The notes under the pieces are model-generated. The model was not told where the DNA came from. It saw nothing but the letters and a program-made list of their open reading frames with translations, and did no database searches. DNA of 64,000 bases from Euonymus europaeus (Eukaryota > Streptophyta > Magnoliopsida > Celastrales > Celastraceae). A program made the translations under genes and the position numbers. This document shows, piece after piece, positions 10,012 through 22,410 of the stretch (within the stretch, counting starts at the first letter, position 1; each line of letters opens with the position of its first letter). The DNA lies in NCBI GenBank assembly GCA_963580455.1, contig OY756962.1:14960001-15024000 (forward strand). The letters run 5' to 3'.

Positions 10012-11772
10012 TTGGGCAACTTCGAACCAATAAAGTTGCTCGGGATACACTTTTTATTGTTCTTCTTTGTCAAATTTTACGAGTATAAGTTTCCTAGATT
10101 ATTTCGATGCCAAAAAACGAATTTTTTACGACAAATGGACAAAACCGTTAAAATCTCCTCCATAGAGAGAGTTGAGCAACTTCGGACCAACACAATTGCT
10201 CGGTGTACACTTTTTATTGTCCTTCTATGTCAAATTTTATGAGTATAAGCTTCCAAGATTACTTCGATGCCAAAACACCAACTTTTTATCACAAATGGAT
10301 AAAACCGTTAAAATCTCCTCCATAGAGAGAGTTGAGCAACTTCGGACCATCACAGTAGCTCGGTGTACACTTTTTATTGTTCTTCTATGTCAAATTTTAT
10401 GAGTATAAGCTTCCAAGATTATTTCGATTACAAATCACCAACTTTCTATGACAAATGGACAAAACCGTTAAAAGCTTTTACATAGAGAGAATTGAGCAAC
10501 TTCGGACCATCAAAGTTGCTCGGTGTACACTTTTTATTGTTCTTCTATGTTAAATTTTATGAGTATAAGCTTCCTAGATTATTTCGGCGCCAAAAAATAA
10601 ACTTTTTACGACAAATGGACAAAACCGTTAAAAGCTCCTCCATAGAGAGAGTTGAGTAACTTCGAACCAACAAAGTTGCTCGGGATACACTTTTTATTGT
10701 TCTTCTTTGTCAAATTTTACGAGTATAAGCTTTCTAGATTATTTCGATGCTAAAACACCATCTTTCTATGACAAATGGACAAAACCGTTAAAAGCCCCTC
10801 CATAGAGAGAGTTGAGCAACTTCGGACCATCAAAGTTGCTCGGTGTACACTTTTTATTGTTATTCTATGTCAAATTTTAGGAGTATAAGCTTCCAAGATT
10901 ATTTCGATTCCAAATCACTAACTTTCTATGACAAATGGACAAAACCGTTAAAAGCCCCTCCATAGAGAGAGTTGACCAACTTCGGACCATCAAAGTTGCT
11001 CGATGTACACTTTTTATTGTTATTCTATGTCAAATTTTATGAGTATAAGCTTCCAAGATTATTTCAATTGCAAATCAACAACTTTCTATGAGAAATGGAC
11101 AAAACCGTTAAAAGCTCCTCCATATAGAAAGTTGAGCAACTTCGGACCATCAAATTTGCTCGGTGTACACTTTTTATTGTTCATCTTTGTCAAATTTTAC
11201 GAGTATAAGCTTCCTAGATTATTTCGATGCTAAAACACCATATTTCTATGACAAATGGACAAAACCGTTAAAAGCCCATCCATACAGAGAGTTGAGCAAC
11301 TTCGGACCATCAAAGTTGCTCGGTGTACACTTTTTATTGTTATTCTATGTCAAATTTTACGAGTATAAGCTTCCAAGATTATTTCGATTCCAAATCAACA
11401 ACTTTCTATGAGACATTGGACAAAACCGTTAAAAGCTCCTCCTTATAGAGAGTTGAGCAACTTCGGACCATAAAAGTTGCTCGGTGAACACTTTTTATTG
11501 TTCTTCTATGTCAAATTTTACGAGTATAAGCTTCCAAGATTATTTCGATTCTAAATCACCAACTTTCTATGAGAAATGGACAACACCGTTAAAAGCTCCT
11601 CCATATAGAGAGTTGAGCAACTTCGGACCATAAAAGTTGCTCGGTGTACACTTTTTATTGTTCTTCTATTTTAAAATTTACGAGTATAAGCTTCCTAGAT
11701 TATTTCGATGCCAAAAAATGAACTTTTTACCACAAATGGACAAAACCGTTAAAATCTCCTCCATAGAGAGAG

Positions 11773-11931
11773 TTGAGCAACTTCGGACCATCACAGTTGC
11801 CCGTTGTTAACTTTTTATTGTTCTTCTATGTCAAATTTTATGAGTATAAGCTTCCTAGATTATTTCGATGCGAAAAACGAACTTTTTACGACAAAAGGAC
11901 AAAACCGTTAAAAGCTCCTCCATAGAGAGAG
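11773..11931 (+). repeat. Fused 12/13 monomer (one-monomer deletion)
   Basis: The 5' part is type 12 (CACAGTTGCCCGTTGTTAAC, TTCTATGTCAAATTTTATG) and the 3' part is type 13 (CCTAGATTATTTCGATGCG then AAAAACGAAC, ACAAAAGG). The switch lies in the shared TTTTATGAGTATAAGCTTCC around 11838-11855. In block B the two types are separate monomers (8096 and 8256), so one 160-bp unit was lost here. Confidence 0.85.
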
Positions 11932-13050
11932 TTGAGAAACTTCGGAACATCAAAGTTGCTCGGTGTACACTTTTTATTGTTCTTCTATGTCAAATTTCAG
12001 GAGTATAAGCTTTCTAGATTATTTAGATGCCAAAAAACGAACTTTTTATGACAAATGGACAAAACCGTTAAAATCTCCTCCATAGAGAGAGTTGAGCAAC
12101 TTCGGACCATCAAAGTTGCTCGGTGTATACTTTTTATTATTATTCTATGTCAAATCATATTAGTATAAGCTTCCAAGATTATTTCGATTCAAAATCACCA
12201 ACTTTCTATGAGAAATGGACAAAACCGATAAAAGCTCCTCCATATAAAGAGTTGAGCAACTTCGGACCATCAAAGTTGCTCTGTGTACACTTTTTATTGT
12301 TCTTCTATGTTAAATTTTACGAGTATAAGCTTCCTAGATTATTTCGGCGCCAAAAAATAAACTTTTTACGACAAATGGACAAAACTGTTAAAAGCTCCTC
12401 CATAGAGAGAGTTGAGCAACTTCGAACCAACAAAGTTGCTCGGGATACACTTTTTATTGTTCTTCTTTGTCAAATTTTACGAGTATAAGCTTCCTAGATT
12501 ATTTCGATGCTAAAACACCATCTTTCTATGACAAATGGATAAAACCGTTAAAAGCCCCTCCATAGAGAGAGTTGAGCAACTTCGGACCATCAAAGTTGCT
12601 CGGTGTACACTTTTTATTTTTATTCTATGTCAAATTTTGGGATTATAAGCTTCCAAGATTATTTCGATTCCAAATCACTAACTTTCTATGACAAATGGAC
12701 AAAACCGTTAAAAGCCCCTCCATAGAGAGAGTTGAGCAACTTCGGACCATCAAAGTTTCTCGGTGTACACTTTTTATTGTTATTCTATGTCAAATTATAT
12801 GAGTATAAGCTTCCAAGATTATTTCGATTCCAAATCACTAACTTTCTATGAGAAATAGACAAAACCGTTAAAAGCTCCTCCATAGAGAGAGTTGAACAAC
12901 TTCGAACCATCAAAGTTGCTCGATGTACACTTTTTATTGTTCTTCTATGTAAAATTTTATGAGTATAAGCTTCCTAGATTATTTCGATGCGAAAAACGAA
13001 CTTTTTACGACAAAAGGACAAAACCGTTAAAAGCTCCTCCATAGAGAGAG
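11932..13050 (+). repeat. 7-monomer HOR module (14, 15'-19', 13), block C copy 1, 1,119 bp
   Basis: The monomer order and diagnostic variants are as in the block A module. 15' here has CAAATCATATTAG, and 14 has AAATTTCAGGAG. A second pass begins at 13051 with TTGAGAAACTTCGG and runs six monomers, to 14010. Confidence 0.85.
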
Positions 13051-14010
13051 TTGAGAAACTTCGGAACATCAAAGTTGCTCGGTGTACACTTTTTATTGTT
13101 CTTCTATGTCAAATTTCACGAGTATAAGCTTTCTAGATTATTTAGATGCCAAAAAACGAACTTTTTATGACAAATGGACAAAACCGTTAAAATCTCCTCC
13201 ATAGAGAGAGTTGAGCAACTTCGGACCATCAAAGTTGCTCGGTGTACACTTTTTATTATTATTCTATGTCAAATCTTATTAGTATAAGCTTCCAAGATTA
13301 TTTCGATTCAAAATCACCAACTTTCTATGAGAAATGGACAAAACCGATAAAAGCTCCTCCATATAAAGAGTTGAGCAACTTCGGACCATCAAAGTTGCTC
13401 TGTGTACACTTTTTATTGTTCTTCTATGTTAAATTTTACGAGTATAAGCTTCCTAGATTATTTCGGCGCCAAAAAATAAACTTTTTACGACAAATGGACA
13501 AAACTGTTAAAAGCTCCTCCATAGAGAGAGTTGAGCAACTTCGAACCAACAAAGTTGCTCGGGATACACTTTTTATTGTTCTTCTTTGTCAAATTTTACG
13601 AGTATAAGCTTCCTAGATTATTTCGATGCTAAAACACCATCTTTCTATGACAAATGGATAAAACCGTTAAAAGCCCCTCCATAGAGAGAGTTGAGCAACT
13701 TCGGACCATCAAAGTTGCTCGGTGTACACTTTTTATTTTTATTCTATGTCAAATTTTGGGATTATAAGCTTCCAAGATTATTTCGATTCCAAATCACTAA
13801 CTTTCTATGACAAATGGACAAAACCGTTAAAAGCCCCTCCATAGAGAGAGTTGAGCAACTTCGGACCATCAAAGTTTCTCGGTGTACACTTTTTATTGTT
13901 ATTCTATGTCAAATTTTAGGAGTATAAGCTTCCAAGATTATTTCGATTCCAAATCACTAACTTTCTATGACAAATGGACAAAACCGTTAAAAGCCCCTCC
14001 ATAGAGAGAG
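13051..14010 (+). repeat. Truncated second 7-monomer module, block C, ending in a 19'/6 chimera
   Basis: It carries 14, 15' (CAAATCTTATTAG), 16', 17' and 18'. The final monomer at 13851 starts as type 19' (AAAGTTTCTCGG) and then switches to type 6 (AAATTTTAGGAG, CACTAACTTTCTATGACAAA). The next monomer is type 7 (TTGACCAACTT), so the array re-enters the 23-mer series at this junction. Confidence 0.82.
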
Positions 14011-17000
14011 TTGACCAACTTCGGACCATCAAAGTTGCTCGATGTACACTTTTTATTGTTATTCTATGTCAAATTTTATGAGTATAAGCTTCCAAGATTA
14101 TTTCAATTGCAAATCAACAACTTTCTATGAGAAATGGACAAAACCGTTAAAAGCTCCTCCATATAGAAAGTTGAGCAACTTCGGACCATCAAATTTGCTC
14201 GGTGTACACTTTTTATTGTTCATCTTTGTCAAATTTTACGAGTATAAGCTTCCTAGATTATTTCGATGCTAAAACACTATCTTTCTATGACAAATGGACA
14301 AAACCGTTAAAAGCCCATCCATAGAGAGAGTTGAGCAACTTCGGACCATCAAAGTTGCTCGGTGTACACTTTTTATTGTTATTCTATGTCAAATTTTACG
14401 AGTATAAGCTTCCAAGATTATTTCGATTCCAAATCAACAACTTTCTATGAGACATTGGACAAAACCGTTAAAAGCTCCTCCTTATAGAGAGTTGAGCAAC
14501 TTCGGACCATAAAAGTTGCTCGGTGAACACTTTTTATTGTTCTTCTATGTCAAATTTTACGAGTATAAGCTTCCAAGATTATTTCGATTCTAAATCACCA
14601 ACTTTCTATGAGAAATGGACAACACCGTTAAAAGCTCCTCCATATAGAGAGTTGAGCAACTTCGGACCATAAAAGTTGCTCGGTGTACACTTTTTATTGT
14701 TCTTCTATTTTAAAATTTACGAGTATAAGCTTCCTAGATTATTTCGATGCCAAAAAATGAACTTTTTACCACAAATGGACAAAACCGTTAAAATCTCCTC
14801 CATAGAGAGAGTTGAGCAACTTCGGACCATCACAGTTGCCCGTTGTTAACTTTTTATTGTTCTTCTATGTCAAATTTTATGAGTATAAGCTTCCAAGATT
14901 ATTTCGATTCCAAATCACTAACTTTCTATGAGAAATAGACAAAACCGTTAAAAGCTCCTCCATAGAGAGAGTTGAACAACTTCGAACCATCAAAGTTGCT
15001 CGATGTACACTTTTTATTGTTCTTCTATGTAAAATTTTATGAGTATAAGCTTCCTAGATTATTTCGATGCGAAAAACGAACTTTTTACGACAAAAGGACA
15101 AAACCGTTAAAAGCTCCTCCATAGAGAGAGTTGAGAAACTTCGGAACATCAAAGTTGCTCGGTGTACACTTTTTATTGTTCTTCTATGTCAAATTTCACG
15201 AGTATAAGCTTTCTAGATTATTTAGATGCCAAAAAACGAACTTTTTATGACAAATGGACAAAACCGTTAAAATCTCCTCCATAGAGAGAGTTGAGCAACT
15301 TCGGACCATCAAATTTGCTCGGTGTACACTTTTTATTATTATTCTATGTCAAATCTTATTAGTATAAGCTTCCAAGATTATTTCGATTCAAAATCACCAA
15401 CTTTCTATGAGAAATGGACAAAACCGATAAAAGCTCCTCCATATAAAGAGTTGAGCAACTTCGGACCATCAAAGTTGCTCGGTGTACACTTTTTATTGTT
15501 CTTCTATGTTAAATTTTATGAGTATAAGCTTCCTAGATTATTTCGATGCGAAAAAACGAACTTTTTACGACAAAAGGACAAAACTGTTAAAAGCTCCTCC
15601 ATAGAGAGTTGAGAAACTTCGGAACATCAAAGTTGCTCGGTGTACACTTTTTATTGTTCTTCTATGTCAAATTTTACGAGTATAAGCTTCCAAGATTATT
15701 TCGATTCCAAATCAACAACTTTCTATGAGGAAAGGACAAAACAGTTAAAAGCCCCTCCATATAGCAAGTTGAGCAACTTCGGACCATCAAAGTTGCTCGG
15801 TGTACACTTTTTATTGTTCTTCTATGTTAATTTTACGAGTATAAGCTTCCTAGATTATTTCGATGCCAAAAAATGAACTTTTTACGACAAATGGACAAAA
15901 CCGTTAAAATCTCCTCCATAGAGAGAGTTGAGCAACTTCGGACCATCACAGTAGCTCGGTGTACACTTTTTATTGTTCTTCTATGTCAAATTTTATGAGT
16001 ATAAGCTTCCAAGATTATTTCGATTACAAATCACCAACTTTCTATGACAAATGGACAAAACCGTTAAAAGCTTCTACATAGAGAGAGTTGAGCAACTTCG
16101 GACCATCAAAGTTGCTCGGTGTACACTTTTTATTGTTCTTCTATGTCAAATTTTACGAGTATAAGGTTCAAAAATTATTTCGATTCCAAATCACGGACTT
16201 TCGATGAGAAATGGACAAAACCGTTAAAAGCTCCTCCATATAGAGAGTTGAGCAACTTCGGACCATCAAACTTGCTCGGTGTACACTTTTTATTGTTCTT
16301 CTATGTTAAATTTTACGAGTATAAGCTTCCTAGATTATTTCGACGCCAAAAAATGAACTTTTTACGACAAATGGACAAAACCGTTAAAAGCTCCTCCATA
16401 GAGAGAGTTGAGCAACTTCGAACCAACAAAGTTGCTCGGGATACACTTTTTATTGTTCTTCTTTGTCAAATTTTACGAGTATAAGCTTCCTAGATTATTT
16501 CGATGCTAAAACACCATCTTTCTATGACAAATGGACAAAACCGTTAAAAGCCCCTCCATAGAGAGAGTTGAGCAACTTCGGACCATCAAAGTTGCTCGTT
16601 GTACACTTTTTATTGTTATTCTATGACAAATTTTATGAGTATAAGCTTCCAAGATTATTTCGATTCCAAATCACCAACTTTCTATGAGAAATGGACAAAA
16701 CCGTTCAAAGCTCCACCATAGAGAGAGTTGGGCAACTTCGAACCAATAAAGTTGCTCGGGATACACTTTTTATTGTTCTTCTTTGTCAAATTTTACGAGT
16801 ATAAGTTTCCTAGATTATTTCGATGCCAAAAAACGAATTTTTTACGACAAATGGACAAAACCGTTAAAATCTCCTCCATAGAGAGAGTTGAGCAACTTCG
16901 GACCAACACAATTGCTCGGTGTACACTTTTTATTGTCCTTCTATGTCAAATTTTATGAGTATAAGCTTCCAAGATTACTTCGATGCCAAAACACCAACTT

Positions 17001-18807
17001 TTTATCACAAATGGATAAAACCGTTAAAATCTCCTCCATAGAGAGAGTTGAGCAACTTCGGACCATCACAGTAGCTCGGTGTACACTTTTTATTGTTCTT
17101 CTATGTCAAATTTTATGAGTATAAGCTTCCAAGATTATTTCGATTACAAATCACCAACTTTCTATGACAAATGGACAAAACCGTTAAAAGCTTTTACATA
17201 GAGAGAATTGAGCAACTTCGGACCATCAAAGTTGCTCGGTGTACACTTTTTATTGTTCTTCTATGTTAAATTTTATGAGTATAAGCTTCCTAGATTATTT
17301 CGGCGCCAAAAAATAAACTTTTTACGACAAATGGACAAAACCGTTAAAAGCTCCTCCATAGAGAGAGTTGAGTAACTTCGAACCAACAAAGTTGCTCGGG
17401 ATACACTTTTTATTGTTCTTCTTTGTCAAATTTTACGAGTATAAGCTTTCTAGATTATTTCGATGCTAAAACACCATCTTTCTATGACAAATGGACAAAA
17501 CCGTTAAAAGCCCCTCCATAGAGAGAGTTGAGCAACTTCGGACCATCAAAGTTGCTCGGTGTACACTTTTTATTGTTATTCTATGTCAAATTTTAGGAGT
17601 ATAAGCTTCCAAGATTATTTCGATTCCAAATCACTAACTTTCTATGACAAATGGACAAAACCGTTAAAAGCCCCTCCATAGAGAGAGTTGACCAACTTCG
17701 GACCATCAAAGTTGCTCGATGTACACTTTTTATTGTTATTCTATGTCAAATTTTATGAGTATAAGCTTCCAAGATTATTTCAATTGCAAATCAACAACTT
17801 TCTATGAGAAATGGACAAAACCGTTAAAAGCTCCTCCATATAGAAAGTTGAGCAACTTCGGACCATCAAATTTGCTCGGTGTACACTTTTTATTGTTCAT
17901 CTTTGTCAAATTTTACGAGTATAAGCTTCCTAGATTATTTCGATGCTAAAACACCATCTTTCTATGACAAATGGACAAAACCGTTAAAAGCCCATCCATA
18001 GAGAGAGTTGAGCAACTTCGGACCATCAAAGTTGCTCGGTGTACACTTTTTATTGTTATTCTATGTCAAATTTTACGAGTATAAGCTTCCAAGATTATTT
18101 CGATTCCAAATCAACAACTTTCTATGAGACATTGTACAAAACCGTTAAAAGCTCCTCCATATAGAGAGTTGAGCAACTTCGGACCATAAAAGTTGCTCGG
18201 TGAACACTTTTTATCGTTCTTCTATGTCAAATTTTACGAGTATAAGCTTCCAAGATTATTTCGATTCTAAATCACCAACTTTCTATGAGAAATGGACAAC
18301 ACCGTTAAAAGCTCCTCCATATAGAGAGTTGAGCAACTTCGGACCATAAAAGTTGCTCGGTGTACACTTTTTATTGTTCTTCTATTTTAAAATTTACGAG
18401 TATAAGCTTCCTAGATTATTTCGATGCCAAAAAATGAACTTTTTACCACAAATGGACAAAACCGTTAAAATCTCCTCCATAGAGAGAGTTGAGCAACTTC
18501 GGACCATCACAGTTGCCCGTTGTTAACTTTTTATTGTTCTTCTATGTCAAATTTTATGAGTATAAGCTTCCAAGATTATTTCGATTCCAAAACACTAACT
18601 TTCTATGAGAAATAGACAAAACCGTTAAAAGCTCCTCCATAGAGAGAGTTGAACAACTTCGAACCATCAAAGTTGCTCGATGTACACTTTTTATTGTTCT
18701 TCTATGTAAAATTTTATGAGTATAAGCTTCCTAGATTATTTCGATGCGAAAAACGAACTTTTTACGACAAAAGGACAAAACCGTTAAAAGCTCCTCCATA
18801 GAGAGAG

Positions 18808-21046
18808 TTGAGAAACTTCGGAACATCAAAGTTGCTCGGTGTACACTTTTTATTGTTCTTCTATGTCAAATTTCACGAGTATAAGCTTTCTAGATTATTT
18901 AGATGCCAAAAAACGAACTTTTTATGACAAATGGACAAAACCGTTAAAATCTCCTCCATAGAGAGAGTTGAGCAACTTCGGACCATCAAAGTTGCTCGGT
19001 GTACACTTTTTATTATTATTCTATGTCAAATCATATTAGTATAAGCTTCCAAGATTATTTCGATTCAAAATCACCAACTTTCTATGAGAAATGGACAAAA
19101 CCGATAAAAGCTCCTCCATATAAAGAGTTGAGCAACTTCGGACCATCAAAGTTGCTCTGTGTACACTTTTTATTGTTCTTCTATGTTAAATTTTACGAGT
19201 ATAAGCTTCCTAGATTATTTCGGCGCCAAAAAATAAACTTTTTACGACAAATGGACAAAACTGTTAAAAGCTCCTCCATAGAGAGAGTTGAGCAACTTCG
19301 AACCAACAAAGTTGCTCGGGATACACTTTTTATTGTTCTTCTTTGTCAAATTTTACGAGTATAAGCTTCCTAGATTATTTCGATGCTAAAACACCATCTT
19401 TCTATGACAAATGGATAAAACCGTTAAAAGCCCCTCCATAGAGAGAGTTGAGCAACTTCGGACCATCAAAGTTGCTCGGTGTACACTTTTTATTTTTATT
19501 CTATGTCAAATTTTGGGATTATAAGCTTCCAAGATTATTTCGATTCCAAATCACTAACTTTCTATGACAAATGGACAAAACCGTTAAAAGCCCCTCCATA
19601 GAGAGAGTTGAGCAACTTCGGACCATCAAAGTTTCTCGGTGTACACTTTTTATTGTTATTCTATGTCAAATTATATGAGTATAAGCTTCCAAGATTATTT
19701 CGATTCCAAATCACTAACTTTCTATGAGAAATAGACAAAACCGTTAAAAGCTCCTCCATAGAGAGAGTTGAACAACTTCGAACCATCAAAGTTGCTCGAT
19801 GTACACTTTTTATTGTTCTTCTATGTAAAATTTTATGAGTATAAGCTTCCTAGATTATTTCGATGCGAAAAACGAACTTTTTACGACAAAAGGACAAAAC
19901 CGTTAAAAGCTCCTCCATAGAGAGAGTTGAGAAACTTCGGAACATCAAAGTTGCTCGGTGTACAATTTTTATTGTTCTTCTATGTCAAATTTCAGGAGTA
20001 TAAGCTTTCTAGATTATTTAGATGCCAAAAAACGAACTTTTTATGACAAATGGACAAAACCGTTAAAATCTCCTCCATAGAGAGAGTTGAGCAACTTCGG
20101 ACCATCAAAGTTGCTCGGTGTACACTTTTTATTATTATTCTATGTCAAATCTTATTAGTATAAGCTTCCAAGATTATTTCGATTCAAAATCACCAACTTT
20201 CTATGAGAAATGGACAAAACCGATAAAAGCTCCTCCATATAAAGAGTTGAGCAACTTCGGACCATCAAAGTTGCTCTGTGTACACTTTTTATTGTTCTTC
20301 TATGTTAAATTTTACGAGTATAAGCTTCCTAGATTATTTCGGCGCCAAAAAATAAACTTTTTACGACAAATGGACAAAACTGTTAAAAGCTCCTCCATAG
20401 AGAGAGTTGAGCAACTTCGAACCAACAAAGTTGCTCGGGATACACTTTTTATTGTTCTTCTTTGTCAAATTTTACGAGTATAAGCTTCCTAGATTATTTC
20501 GATGCTAAAACACCATCTTTCTATGACAAATGGATAAAACCGTTAAAAGCCCCTCCATAGAGAGAGTTGAGCAACTTCGGACCATCAAAGTTGCTCGGTG
20601 TACACTTTTTATTTTTATTCTATGTCAAATTTTGGGATTATAAGCTTCCAAGATTATTTCGATTCCAAATCACTAACTTTCTATGACAAATGGACAAAAC
20701 CGTTAAAAGCCCCTCCATAGAGAGAGTTGAGCAACTTCGGACCATCAAAGTTTCTCGGTGTACACTTTTTATTGTTATTCTATGTCAAATTATATGAGTA
20801 TAAGCTTCCAAGATTATTTCGATTCCAAATCACTAACTTTCTATGAGAAATAGACAAAACCGTTAAAAGCTCCTCCATAGAGAGAGTTGAACAACTTCGA
20901 ACCATCAAAGTTGCTCGATGTACACTTTTTATTGTTCTTCTATGTAAAATTTTATGAGTATAAGCTTCCTAGATTATTTCGATGCGAAAAAACGAACTTT
21001 TTATGACAAAAGGACAAAACCGTTAAAAGCTCCTCCATAGAGAGAG
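18808..21046 (+). repeat. Two tandem 7-monomer HOR modules, block D
   Basis: Copy 1 is 18808-19926 (1,119 bp) and copy 2 is 19927-21046 (1,120 bp). Copy 2 ends with a type 13 that has six A's (GCGAAAAAACGAAC, TATGACAAAAGG) instead of five, which restores the 160-bp monomer length. Copy 1 has CAAATCATATTAG in 15' and copy 2 has CAAATCTTATTAG, matching the order of the two passes in blocks C and E. Confidence 0.85.
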
Positions 21047-21524
21047 TTGATAAACTTCGGAACATCAAAGTTGCTCGGTGTACACTTTTTACTGTTCTTC
21101 TATGTCAAATTTTACGAGTATAAGCTTTCTAGATTATTTAGATGCCAAAAAACGAACTTTTTATGACAAATGGACAAAACCGTTAAAATCTCCTCCATAG
21201 AGAGAGTTGAGCAACTTCTGACCATCAAAGTTGCTCGGTGTACACTTTTTATTATTATTCTATGTCAAATCTTATTAGTATAAGCTTCCAAGATTATTTC
21301 GATTCAAAATCACCAACTTTCTATGAGAAATGGACAAAACCGATAAAAGCTCCTCCATATAAAGAGTTGAGCAACTTCGGACCATCAAAGTTGCTCGGTG
21401 TACACTTTTTATTGTTCTTCTATGTTAAATTTTATGAGTATAAGCTTCCTAGATTATTTCGATGCGAAAAAACGAACTTTTTACGACAAAAGGACAAAAC
21501 CGTTAAAAGCTCCTCCATAGAGAG

Positions 21525-21684
21525 TTGAGAAACTTCGGAACATCAAAGTTGCTCGGTGTACACTTTTTATTGTTCTTCTATGTCAAATTTTACGAGTATA
21601 AGGTTCAAAAATTATTTCGATTCCAAATCACGGACTTTCGATGAGAAATGGACAAAACCGTTAAAAGCTCCTCCATATAGAGAG
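21525..21684 (+). repeat. Chimeric monomer 17/20 (three-monomer deletion)
   Basis: The start is type 17 (GAGAAACTTCGGAACATC after a CATAGAGAGTTGAG junction) and the remainder is type 20 (AAGGTTCAAAAATT, AAATCACGGAC). In block B, 17 starts at 8893 and 20 at 9372, so about three monomers are missing. The same hybrid recurs at 30320 in block E. Confidence 0.85.
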
Positions 21685-22410
21685 TTGAGCAACTTCGGAC
21701 CATCAAACTTGCTCGGTGTACACTTTTTATTGTTCTTCTATGTTAAATTTTACGAGTATAAGCTTCCTAGATTATTTCGACGCCAAAAAATTAACTTTTT
21801 ACGACAAATGGACAAATCCGTTAAAAGCTCCTCCATAGAGAGAGTTGAGCAACTTCGAACCAACAAAGTTGCTCGGGATACACTTTTTATTGTTCTTCTT
21901 TGTCAAATTTTACGAGTATAAGCTTCCTAGATTATTTCGATGCTAAAACACCATCTTTCTATGACAAATGGACAAAACCGTTAAAAGCCCCTCCATAGAG
22001 AGAGTTGAGCAACTTCGGACCATCAAAGTTGCTCGTTGTACACTTTTTATTGTTATTCTATGAAAAATTTTATGAGTATAAGCTTCCAAGATTATTTCGA
22101 TTCCAAATCACCAACTTTCTATGAGAAATGGACAAAACCGTTCAAAGCTCCACCATAGAGAGAGTTGGGCAACTTCGAACCAATAAAGTTGCTCGGGATA
22201 CACTTTTTATTGTTCTTCTTTGTCAAATTTTACGAGTATAAGTTTCCTAGATTATTTCGATGCCAAAAAACGAAATTTTTACGACAAATGGACAAAACCG
22301 TTAAAATCTCCTCCATAGAGAGAGTTGAGCAACTTCGGACCAACACAATTGCTCGGTGTACACTTTTTATTGTCCTTCTATGTCAAATTTTATGAGTATA
22401 AGCTTCCAAG

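Larger units (their letters stand above)
10012..16727 (+). repeat. HOR block C, 42 monomers (6,716 bp)
   Basis: Monomers 1-11 follow the canonical order. They are followed by a fused 12/13 monomer, the 7-monomer module once in full, and a second pass that ends in a 19'/6 chimera at 13851. From there the order re-enters the canonical series and runs from 7 (14011) to 23 (16568). The block therefore contains two copies of the 7-11 and 12-14 stretches, which lengthens it by 19 monomers relative to block B. Confidence 0.85.
16728..22164 (+). repeat. HOR block D, 34 monomers (5,437 bp)
   Basis: Monomers 1-13 are followed by two 7-monomer modules (18808-19926 and 19927-21046), monomers 14, 15 and 16, then a 17/20 chimera and monomers 21-23. 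Monomers 18 and 19 are missing, and 17 and 20 are represented by one hybrid monomer. Confidence 0.85.
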
